A model generated the notes under the pieces. That model did no database searches. It worked only from the letters and a program-made list of their open reading frames with translations, and had not been told where the DNA came from. Positions 57,701 through 64,000 of a stretch of 64,000 bases of DNA are shown here, piece by piece (within the stretch, counting starts at the first letter, position 1; each line of letters opens with the position of its first letter). The DNA is from Apoda limacodes (lineage: Eukaryota; Arthropoda; Insecta; Lepidoptera; Limacodidae), in the NCBI GenBank assembly GCA_946406115.1, contig OX291556.1, positions 10,446,501-10,510,500 of the forward strand, given 5' to 3'. Made by a program: the position numbers and the translations under genes.

Positions 57701-58490
57701 TTTAGATACAGCCAGGAGGTCTAGTGAAGGTGGATTCGTAAGAAGACTTTCTGCCACCTCAATCCATAGTGGAGGTGGAGATGATGCACTTATTAGAGCA
57801 TCTTTGAGGAGGAGGCCACACAAGAATGTTCCTCCGGCACACAGAAATAGTTTTCAAGGTTTAGAAAATGATACAGCTATACCTGCAGGTGCTAATTCAA
57901 TATACATAATTAACATTCTTAAGCAGGGATAACATGTTGGGATCGCTTTGTAATTTATCATCTTGGTCATATCGTATTTTTCTCACAGTTTTCTTTAAAA
58001 ACAATTACCTAGTGTAAGACTAAAAGTTGGTTCAATAAACCTGAAAGTGATTGGTCTTATTTCAAAATCTCGTTAAAATTAATAAATCTCCTCACGATTT
58101 TATCTAATATACGCCGTTGTAGCATCTTTGTCTTTTTCAGTGTCTACGCCTTCACCAGTTTTTGGTACCGCCGGATCTCGGCGAACAGTCTACGTATCGG
58201 ACGATAATCCTGATGTCACACTTAATACAAGACCTCAAAGTACTCCTGTCAAAGAAAACCCCACCTACTTGGTTTACAACAGAATATCAACAGTTATTGG
58301 CGATGGTGCCTGTAAGAACTCCAATGATAGATCGGTAAATGATGTTCAACAATCTTCAGTGCCTGATCCTCGGACTGTGGACGATGATTCGCAAGAAAGG
58401 GAAGACTCAAGGACTGAAAGGAAAAATCGGGGCGAGAAGCAAGATCATTCTAAGGAATCTGCTATTTGGTACGAGTATGGTTGCGTATGA
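39706..58490 (+). CDS. Girdin: Girdin/Daple (CCDC88) family scaffold protein, 7 coding exons
   Basis: Exons: 39706-39765, 40418-40834, 52472-52755, 52954-53124, 54262-54478, 55281-57888 (or 57858), 58141-58490. They sum to 4107 nt, or 1368 codons, phases consistent. Residues 1-230 form the Hook-like N-terminal domain (LLILLLLGAAVQCPNKELFI; human LLLLLLGCAVQCQKKEEFI). LAVELADWKARLRKQRQEL starts the coiled coil, which runs to about residue 1080. RQKEKLEEKIMEHYKKLD and a basic block (about 1080-1110, KRRGFGASFVKRVRKAG) align with the Girdin segment that binds membrane lipids and actin. The tail is Ser-rich and ends WYEYGCV. The family links polarity, adherens junctions and actin, and the Daple GCV ligand binds the PDZ domain of Dishevelled. 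I see no clear Galpha-binding motif. Confidence 0.95.
40418..40834 (+). CDS. Girdin: Girdin exon 2, residues 21-159
   Basis: Hook-like domain: CGDILHQVYLQIDPEPSYHI and KNVKSLYEEELGMTLLIVPE, then MKLLILLLLGAAVQCPNKEL. It follows CTTTCAG and ends AAACAG before GTTAGA, phase 0. Confidence 0.95.
41890..43765 (+). mobile_element. RTE-type LINE, decayed, in Girdin intron 2
   Basis: Endonuclease words FAVVMGDFNTKLG and GQRLVLFMEEEGLFMINTF come first. RT words follow in shifting frames: VGDDGILSELLKAGG, CVAFMDYEKAFDSIETWAML and palm FTDDIVVMAES (43351-43362 TTTACCGACGAC). It then has ILQCLKTKVCNQCVLTVITYG. This is the RTE order. Stops, frameshifts and internal deletions (VP-GV--G and template-contact blocks damaged) make it inactive. 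Confidence 0.85.
42483..42520 (+). repeat. 19-bp tandem duplication inside the RTE copy
   Basis: TGAACACATGCAGCTCAAT occurs twice head to tail with no mismatch. Confidence 0.85.
45261..45316. repeat. Foldback sequence
   Basis: AAATTTAATGTGTAACGGGGTAAAC and TTTACCCAGTTACACATTT can pair over about 18 bp with one or two mismatches around a 17-base loop. Confidence 0.5.
45890..46120 (+). mobile_element. tRNA-derived SINE copy
   Basis: Decayed B-box region GGTTTGACCCCGCAC, then GTGTGTGTCTTGAGTCTAAGTG and the family tail CTTGCTTACTTTGGGCCCAGATG followed by GTTGTGTGTGTGTAATGTC. The tail matches the copy at 52196-52442. Confidence 0.75.
46121..46896. mobile_element. TIR element (GGCCCGGATTTATAGTCG ends)
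   Basis: Left end TAGGGCCCGGATTAATAGTC (46121-46140). The right end 46859-46896 in reverse complement begins TAGGCCCGGATTTATAGTCG. A third, internal terminus at 46769-46800 (reverse complement AGGCCCGTTATAATAGTCGT) suggests two overlapping or tandem copies. It has no transposase. A CCGGTCGAGTGCGAGT-type repeat at 46412-46480 lies inside. Confidence 0.65.
47031..47077. repeat. Perfect 21-bp hairpin with 5-nt loop
   Basis: ATGTCGCTGGCAGACTTATA(A) at 47031-47051 is exactly the reverse complement of 47057-47077. The loop is TTTAT. The arms are less AT-rich than the flanks. It is not clearly a microRNA precursor, because the stem is short and without bulges. Confidence 0.9.
47973..48705 (+). pseudogene. 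CACTA-like transposase C-terminal relic
   Basis: Frame 1 reads FLLYISFIIQKDVLADVPYH, VTICSSHHHFQFLPIAHMIL and YYGREYITS. After a one-base shift it continues HNLIHLVDEV, NAYPFENKLNSIKRTIRKGN and QIANRLME. Further on come NKWFLTKNCDF and NKPIRSSFLNIF, ending ITDIKC-stop. I recognise this order from transposase-like proteins of En/Spm (CACTA) type in animals. Frameshifts and stops show that it is dead. It lies in Girdin intron 2. Confidence 0.65.
48706..50975 (+). other. Girdin intron 2, unassigned stretch
   Basis: AT-rich with CpG-containing islands at about 49530-49700. No coding or repeat terminus was recognised. Confidence 0.35.
50980..51232. repeat. MITE-like element candidate
   Basis: Left AGAGTTACCATAAATATAGG and right GACGGATGGCAACCCTACT are weakly inverted. 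The interior has repeated CGGGAC words (ATACGGGACG, AACGGGACAAAATAG, GTCCCGTATAT). The right end shares the GACGGATGGCA word with the foldback at 3479. Confidence 0.4.
51950..52155 (-). pseudogene. RTE-type LINE C-terminal fragment (minus)
   Basis: The minus strand reads GKRGVGHPRARWTDDLKMVA then GSSWMRKAKDR and, after a stop, WRSLGK. This is the C-terminal signature (G-R-P-RW-DD) of RTE endonuclease-reverse transcriptases in Lepidoptera. It is isolated and dead. Confidence 0.75.
52196..52442 (+). mobile_element. tRNA-derived SINE copy adjoining Girdin exon 3
   Basis: CTGACTGGTGAAGGGCGTGGG and GGTTCGGTTCCCGC (B box), then ACATTTGTGTTTGTTTCGAGAC and the tail TTGCTTATTTTGGGACCAGATTG followed by TTGTGTGTAATGTCCAG. 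The 5' A-box part is eroded. It ends about 30 bases before the exon 3 acceptor. Confidence 0.8.
52472..52755 (+). CDS. Girdin: Girdin exon 3, residues 160-254
   Basis: VTDMQTVVLTPDAIDLFQSP, FNHMRRLAKERDHYLQNWAS, then a hydrophilic linker and LAVELADWKARLRKQRQEL. It joins exon 2 as ...IKQ/VTDMQ, matching human IQEVTHNQ, so no exon seems missing in the long intron. Donor CT/GTAAGT, phase 2. Confidence 0.93.
52954..53124 (+). CDS. Girdin: Girdin exon 4, residues 254-311
   Basis: EEKSEQLSECREELEHTKTL then ARKASSYRDEVDALREKADR matches human ARSARMYRDELDALREKA. Acceptor TTTTAG, donor ACAG/GTATGT, phase 2. Confidence 0.94.
54262..54478 (+). CDS. Girdin: Girdin exon 5, residues 311-383
   Basis: LEQEIQRYRDRLADAEYYKT then RVSELREDNKALMETRDALE matches human [30 protein letters not shown]. 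Acceptor GGTTTTAG, donor TTG/GTAAAT, phase 0. Confidence 0.95.
54868..55104 (+). mobile_element. RTE/SINE-type 3' end repeat
   Basis: AAACTAGCTGTCCCGGCGAACG, AAACTATCCTATCTTTTAAGTTGG, AAAATCGGTTCAGTAGTTTAGG and ACACGAGATTTATATATATTAAG form a very common lepidopteran retroposon, placed in Girdin intron 5. Confidence 0.7.
55281..57888 (+). CDS. Girdin: Girdin exon 6, residues 384-1253
   Basis: One large exon holding nearly all of the coiled coil. It starts ERDADQQKIQELIEENNHL (human ERDMDRKKIEELMEENMTL). Midway it has QPDCNHKAN-like Cys residues unique to this part. Near the end come LNELRRQKEKLEEKI-like codons, the basic block and a Ser-rich tail. Two donors in the same phase are possible, GCAG/GTGCTA (exon end 57888) and CAAG/GTTTAG (57858). 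Read-through would end at a stop at 57932. Confidence 0.92.
58141..58490 (+). CDS. Girdin: Girdin exon 7, residues 1253-1368, with PDZ ligand
   Basis: Follows GTCTTTTTCAG. STPSPVFGTAGSRRTVYVSD is compact and hydrophobic. A polar disordered stretch follows, and the protein ends SAIWYEYGCV before TGA. The terminal G-C-V is the class of PDZ ligand known from vertebrate Daple. Confidence 0.9.
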
Positions 58491-59530
58491 ATTTTTGTAA
58501 TGGAAATAAGTTTGATTTGTCAGGAATATAGAAACAGACTGATGAGATGCCTTGAATTTAAATTGTTGATATTAATTTTAAATATGACAATTAAATGAAA
58601 TGTGATTATAGTGTGCTAGATTGATATTATTTGAAATAATATGTGTTTTATATGACAGTATTACTATTAGCATTTAAATTTATAATCCCTTTATTTGGGC
58701 TCAATTTTAAATAAGTATATTGGTTGATTTTATTTATAAGAAGGATGATACAAATGTAATAAATATTAGTGTTTATTATAATTTTTTTTGCGATTATTGA
58801 GGCTAAACTAAATCTATTTGTACTATTTCGAAGCGAAATAAACGCATTTCAGGAGTGCTTCTCTTTTAAAAATTTAATAGATAAATTAGCCTTTCCAGTG
58901 ATATTATGACAGCTACTTTTATTTTCCCCAGTTTACATGGGACTGAGCATAATTTTTATGTACAATTTTTTTTTTTACTTTTATTCCACAATTTGTGACA
59001 AGTGATATTTTTTTCGTTATATAAGTTCTATTTATTTTCAATTATGACAATTATTGATACGCAATTAAGCGTAGGTTTTACTATTAGATACTTATTTGTT
59101 AAGTTACAATATTAAGTTTGATTTAAGCACAGTACAAACAGATATATAAAAGATATCAAATACCGAAGCAACATTAGTACTTAATTCTGTGGATTGAATT
59201 TTTAATATATTTCTTTAGAATAGGCTTATATAGTATGAAATAAATTTGTCCGGCCCGTTTCATTTTGGCAAACAATTTTGTTAAAATACAAGAGTACTGT
59301 TAAAATTGCATTGTTTAACATATTCTTGTTTCGAATAGGTGTACGATGTTATCGAATAGTTAGGTGTGGATATAGTGTTATGTAAATAATGTTTGACTTG
59401 AAAATATCAAATATGTTAAATTGGTGCTCTTGAAATTATATGTATTATCAAAGGTTCAATGAAACAATGAAAAAACCATAGATTTACTTGATATTTTATA
59501 GGTTTTAAATAAAAGATTAAAATATGACAT
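58491..59530 (+). other. Girdin 3' UTR candidate
   Basis: AT-rich and non-coding. AATAAA hexamers at 58837-58842 and 59508-59513 are possible polyadenylation signals, but I cannot tell which is used. Confidence 0.35.
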
Positions 59531-60119
59531 TGTGGTCGACTTACACCCATTAAAAATGATCGTTTCGGCAGAGGCCAGTAATGAACATAGTGTTGGAAGA
59601 AAAGCTAAAACAAAATTTTAGCTATATGTACTTAATATTGAACTCGCCAAAATGTAAACAGTTACAATAGGCATTAAATATGTAGGTACGTCTTTCAATA
59701 GAATCTTAATAATTTTTAATAAGATCCAAATTATGAATAATCACATTAAAACCTATGAAAATGTGTTTGAGCCGTTTCGCGATACACAATTTTGGCAAGT
59801 TCTTTTAAGAAAGTTATTTTATGGCTCCATATTCTTGCCTTTACATTTGTAATATCCTAATTCTATTCTTAATTGCACATAATTTATTATTAATAAATAA
59901 TGCCTTAAAAAAATCTATATTATTCAAACCCTATAAGTAGTAGGAACTTGCAACATTCATTCCGTGTGTTTTGGAGGAATATGTCAATGGTGGTAACAAA
60001 TAACTTGAGAAACAATTTATTTACACAACAGTATTTGTTGTGTTGTCTAAAGCCTAGCTAAAAGGTGTGTTATCCAAGGTTGACAATCAGTTGAAGTCTT
60101 TTTAATAACAGCGGTTTAA

Positions 60120-60842
60120 AATATGGAGTTGCCGTTTTTGATTAAAAATTAAACCAGTGTCAGATTTTAGAGTAAAACGTTTTTTTTTACACTCAGCTTT
60201 TAAATTGAAGATTGATACAGCGAAAATCAGAGTAATATTCAAATATGCGTTACGACGTGGGACTAACGCATCAGAAACTGCATGTAATATTGGGTTAGGA
60301 GAGGATACGGCTAACGAACGCACCATGCGTTATTTGTTAAACCGCTTTCGCAGTCTAACCGTACATAACGATAAATTTAAGGTGATGGTGGAAGCGTATC
60401 AAACTTACCAAATAATTAGCGGCATGGTTTGACGTTAGCATAGCCACAATATTGACGTTAGCATAGCCACAATATTGACGTTAGCATAGCCACAATATTG
60501 ACGTTAGCATAGCCACAATATTGACGTTAGCATAGCCACAATATTGACTCAAGCAAATCGATAACATTAAAAAACTTGACAAATGGATGCCTCATGATTT
60601 GACAATTTTAACACTACAAGAACTGCAGTTAGAAGCAATCCGTCATCCTCAATTCTCGCCAGACTGCACCAAGCGACTACCATTTTTTTCGTGATTTGGC
60701 AAAAAAAACCAGGAAGCAGTATAGGATGCCTTCGTACAATGTGTAGAGTCCAACTCCACAAAGTTTTATCGGAAAGGTTTAAATTATCTTCCTATTAGAT
60801 GGCAGAAATGCATAGACAACGGGGGTAGATACTTTGATTAAA
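60120..60842 (+). mobile_element. Mariner-family element relic with central deletion
   Basis: The N-terminus reads AKIRVIFKYALRRGTNASET then GEDTANERTMRYLLNRFRS, the first helix-turn-helix of mariner transposases. Then come FDVSIATIL (expanded by a tandem array), KLDKWMPHDL in a shifted frame, and, after a large gap, LQELQLEAIRHPQFSPDC and LPIRWQKCIDNGGRYFD, the transposase C-terminus. Most of the catalytic DD34D core is gone. The terminal inverted repeats were not located. Confidence 0.85.
60431..60545 (+). repeat. Five perfect tandem copies of a 23-bp unit inside the mariner relic
   Basis: The unit GACGTTAGCATAGCCACAAT(ATT) is repeated at 60431, 60454, 60477, 60500 and 60523 without a single difference. 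It derives from the codons for DVSIATI of the transposase second DNA-binding helix. Confidence 0.95.
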
Positions 60843-60849
60843 TAAATAG

Positions 60850-61855
60850 ATTAAAAAAAAAAAAAATTTCATTATTCGGAAACGGCAACTTCATACTTTG
60901 ACCTAATATTTAAAAAATATAAACGGTCGACTTTGTCAAATGCCTGTTTTATGGACGAAGTATGTACTCCTCTCCTTACTACAATAACAGAAGCTTTAGT
61001 TATTGTTCTGAGAGGTATTCCTATTTGATACAAAGTAAAAAAACACCCAGTTTTCTTTGACATTTTAAACTATCAACTTCCTGTAAAATACTGATTTGAT
61101 AAAATGGGACATGTACATTTTTTGTGCAAAGTTATTAAATTAGTTATTTTATGGTATGAACCGTATTTTATTCAGAAAAACTAAGATGAACTTTTTCATA
61201 AAACTATTTTTATGTACGATTACTGGCAAATCATGGGCTACTTTGTTTTTTACTTAATTGCCTCGTTCGCGTATACTTTAACTTAAGTTCTATAAGAAAA
61301 TGGTGTAGCTTTGTATTTATAACCTTACCTACATTTACCATGCAAACAATAGTAATAGTAAAAATTCGCACTTAGCACTCCGAGCCGCTGCTAAGACCGT
61401 TTGATAATTCGAATATAATAAATACCTACATCATACTTTTCGTTATAAATATGTTACGTATCCTAAAATAAAAAGTCTAACTTAATTTACATATTAGCAC
61501 ATTATTTCTGAAACAGGCATTAATCAAAATGAATTAAATCAACGAAATCTCAGAAACATCTTTTATTTTTATCGTACAATAATTTACAGTCAATGAAACA
61601 TCACGTTTTATGTAAAATAAACAACTAATTTTCCATGTACATGCAATATGTTGAGCACTTATAATATATGACTATTTGCCATAATATTAGTTAAATGATA
61701 ATCAAAAGTAAATAATAATTTATAAAAAAAATTGGGGCACAACAACCTACAGTCCGTCCAACTTATAGATGCATATATATAGCGGTACTTGTTAATGCAC
61801 TTACACCTAATAGAATCCATAGATTACTTTAGATTAGGATAAACTGCATCTATTA
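60850..61855. other. Spacer
   Basis: AT-rich. No gene, RNA or repeat end was recognised. The minus-strand open frame at 60872-61063 has no recognisable homology. Confidence 0.4.
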
Positions 61856-62594
61856 TAGGGGCGTTTTGTTGACGAGCATTGAATGCGCTCAATGCTGTTT
61901 AATGCGCACATTCAATAGTTCTGTTGACCAAAAATGAATGCGCTATGACGTCACTTCCGAACCGCATTCAACGCATTGACTGCACATGTTCAGGGCTACG
62001 TTCACTTTGGATGTGATTATCGCCGTTTGTCTTTCGCCCGGCGATCGCCGGACTTTGGTTCGATTTACGTGACTTTTGAAACTGAACGGCTTTGACAACA
62101 GCAGGGGTTTGAATATTACGGCTAATTTGCAAAACAGTCAATATAAATTGAGGTCATAAAAAGATTCTATTTATCAGTATTGTGTTATTGTCTCCCCTTA
62201 TCATCCTTCCTCATTAGTCAGTCAACAAAAAGTACTCTTTATCAACTAAAGTCGTTTTATTAATATTGAATCTAAAAATTAATTCTCGTTAGCTGTCAAA
62301 GTGCGACTTTCACCCTCCTATTTCACGGTGTGATTGGTGCGATCGCTCGACGATATTTACCAGCTTATTGAATGATACGGTGCGTTCGCCGTGTGAGTCA
62401 CTCCGAGTTATTGAACGGCAAGTTTATCGTCGGGTGATCACACGGCGTTGAACTGAACGTAGCCCAGGAGGCAGAGTAGTAGATGCGTTGTCAAATAGTG
62501 AACGGACATATTGTTTGTTTACATTTAGTAAACAGAACGATTTCAATGCCTATGCGATGTCATAGCGCTCAATGCCTTCAATAGAACGCACCTA
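61856..62594. mobile_element. Outer MITE of a nested pair
   Basis: Left TAGGGGCGTTTTGTTGACGA then GCATTGAATGCGCT pairs with right AGCGCTCAATGCCTTCAATAG then AACGCACCTA. Inner palindromic words TGAATGCGCTATGACGTCAC and GCGATGTCATAGCGCTCA also mirror each other. The arms are imperfect but long. The element is interrupted by the MITE at 61993-62465. Confidence 0.65.
61993..62465. mobile_element. Inner MITE, inserted in the outer MITE
   Basis: Perfect 12-bp ends GGGCTACGTTCA and TGAACGTAGCCC. The subterminal ATTATCGCCGTTTG and CGGCAAGTTTATCGTCGGG are further inverted similarity. No transposase. The target-site duplication is unclear. Confidence 0.75.
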
Positions 62595-62639
62595 AAGTAA
62601 AAACGGCGATGTGATTATAAGAGACAAAGCTATCAGAAT

Positions 62640-63237
62640 CAAGTAGTGTATAATTTTTAATTTATTCATCAAAAATCATAAAACACAAACATAAACTAGG
62701 TGTACAAAGGCTTAATTAAAAGGGTAAGGTAAGGTACTCATAGTTACCTCTAGATAAGTTTTTGCATTGTCGCTTTGTCTCTTTTTAAAGAGTGGCCAAG
62801 TATGTAAAGCCATTGCAAATACAATAAGACAAATTATAACATTTCGAAGTCTATCGTATTATGTATGGCGAATTCAAGATGGCGTCCATAGTTCTTTAGT
62901 CTACCGCATGTGCAGATAAGTTGGTCGGTCTTGTTATCTTTTTCGATATATAAATATCAATTTCATAGTCATTAGGGGCGAACATAATTTTTTCATACAA
63001 ATTGTTGTTACAATTTTTATAATCTAATATCTTTAACTTTATTCATTTCGCTACTTAAAACATGTTATCCAAAGATGATGTATAAGTGTTATCATAAATT
63101 ATGACCTATCAACGTCGCAAAACGCATATGCATCCATAAAATGTCCTTGAATTATTAATACCTAAGCAAAGGTTGTTTTTAAAGCAAAAAATAAGGATCT
63201 TGGAATCTTGGAAAACGAGTCTTATTTTGCTAGCAGT
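62640..63237. other. Spacer
   Basis: AT-rich. No recognised feature. Confidence 0.4.
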
Positions 63238-63553
63238 CAGAGGCGGCCGGCTCGTGCAAATTTTTAATGGGCGCTTACTAAAAAACATACGAATTGCTTA
63301 AATGCTCACCTACCACGCAATTGCTAGCGGTCCACTAAGTAACCCGGTCAGTGCAATTCCATATTAAATCTTGAGTTAACTGTGTGTGTATGGAATGTTT
63401 TTAGTAAAATGCTTTGTTAATATAAAGAGAAATCGAAGCATAATAATTAATTGTTTTAATTAAAAATTAAAAAAAAAAACATATTGTTTAATAAGTAGAT
63501 AATTATTAATAAGAGTGTGCTGCACCAGCGCTCCTTAGGGCGAGCCGCCTCTG
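63238..63553. mobile_element. hAT-like MITE copy 2, with both ends
   Basis: Ends CAGAGGCGGCCGGCTCG and CGAGCCGCCTCTG are inverted. The flanking octamers CTAGCAGT and CTTGCATT agree at 6 of 8 positions, fitting an old 8-bp hAT-type target duplication. The reverse complement matches the truncated copy at 7267. Confidence 0.75.
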
Positions 63554-63781
63554 CTTGCATTTCATATAATATGACGCTGCATATATTTATAGGTTAAAAA
63601 TTATGAACACAGCCTTCTTACAATGTTTTACATAAATTAACATTGAAATACTGGATATGACAAATATGAAAATCTACAATTTCCTGTCACTGCAGTGTTT
63701 CGTCATTTAGTGATTCACTTTCAAAACCACACTTATTCTTCTATTTTTCTAATAACACCAGTATGTCCGTATGTTAAATAT

Positions 63782-63928
63782 TACTTAAATAGATCCATTA
63801 CAACTCGAGTCCATTTTGACTTCCCACTGAACCACTGGAAAGGGTTTTATAGGAACTTTGAATGGTTGTCCGGACACTACTGCCTTATAACCTGATTCTG
63901 CTTTTGGGGGGAGATATGAGATTACACA
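63782..63928 (-). CDS. Probable terminal coding exon of an unidentified gene entering from the right
   Basis: After a strong acceptor (TTTTTTTTACAG) the minus strand has 48 open codons, CVISYLPPKAESGYKAVVSG, QPFKVPIKPFPVVQWEVKMD, SSCNGSI, then TAA. The Pro/Lys/Val/Trp-rich composition is unlike random AT-rich translation. I do not recognise the family. Upstream, 64000-63971 reads TKIDHWVIID before GTATAA in matching phase 0, but the implied intron is only 42 nt. The product could be read differently if that donor is not used. Confidence 0.45.
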
Positions 63929-64000
63929 CTGTAAAAAAAATACTAGGTTTTATATACATTAATTTTATACGTCGATGATGACCCAGTGGTCGATTTTCGT

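Noticed and set aside
61993..62465. Coding remnant of a DNA transposon
   Set aside because: No open frame of useful length on either strand. Only the ends are informative.

Overview
This window looks like nuclear DNA of a moth or butterfly (Lepidoptera). It is AT-rich, its genes are split by GT..AG introns, and its introns and spacers are full of repeats I recognise as lepidopteran: Helitrons ending in CTAGT after a GCGGGCGAAGCCGC-like hairpin, tRNA-derived and 5S rRNA-derived SINEs, several LINE clades, mariner and MITEs. The species cannot be read from the sequence.

Three conserved protein genes can be assembled with every splice phase agreeing. (1) ARMH3 (C10orf76 family), plus strand, 13 coding exons from 5678 to 25021, 681 codons, close to the vertebrate length of about 690. 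(2) A CCDC149 family gene, minus strand, 7 coding exons from 33996 down to 27954, 451 codons, tail to tail with ARMH3. (3) A Girdin/Daple (CCDC88) orthologue, plus strand, 7 coding exons from 39706 to 58490, 1368 codons, ending in the Daple-type PDZ ligand Gly-Cys-Val. A small Lys/Ser/Glu-rich nuclear-type ORF lies on the minus strand (3911-4303), head to head with ARMH3. At the far right edge a probable terminal coding exon of an unidentified minus-strand gene (63782-63928) enters from outside the window.

Layout: 1-2253 is a decayed non-LTR retrotransposon on the minus strand (coiled coil, SGNH-like domain, endonuclease), cut by the window edge. 3.9-5.7 kb is a divergent promoter region. 5.7-25 kb is ARMH3, whose introns hold two copies of one LINE (LINE A), two pieces of another (LINE B), a Helitron split by LINE B, and other relics. 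25-28 kb is a spacer with LINE and SINE remains. 28-34 kb is CCDC149 with a Helitron and two SINEs in introns. 34-39.7 kb is a spacer with a tRNA-SINE, a LINE B tail and a 5S-derived SINE. 39.7-58.5 kb is Girdin, whose 11.6-kb second intron holds an RTE element, SINEs, a TIR element, a perfect hairpin and a CACTA-like transposase relic. 58.5-64 kb is the Girdin 3' UTR, a mariner relic with a 23-bp tandem array, a nested MITE pair and a hAT-like MITE.

The three genes do not form an operon or an obvious pathway. ARMH3 acts at the Golgi with PI4KB, Girdin/Daple links polarity and actin, and CCDC149 is uncharacterised. I found no CRISPR array, viral gene or clearly new multi-gene system. The unusual features are the transposon nesting, the tandem arrays inside transposon genes, the perfect hairpin, and the alternative Girdin tail. 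Family names come from recognising the protein sequences by eye. No database search was run.
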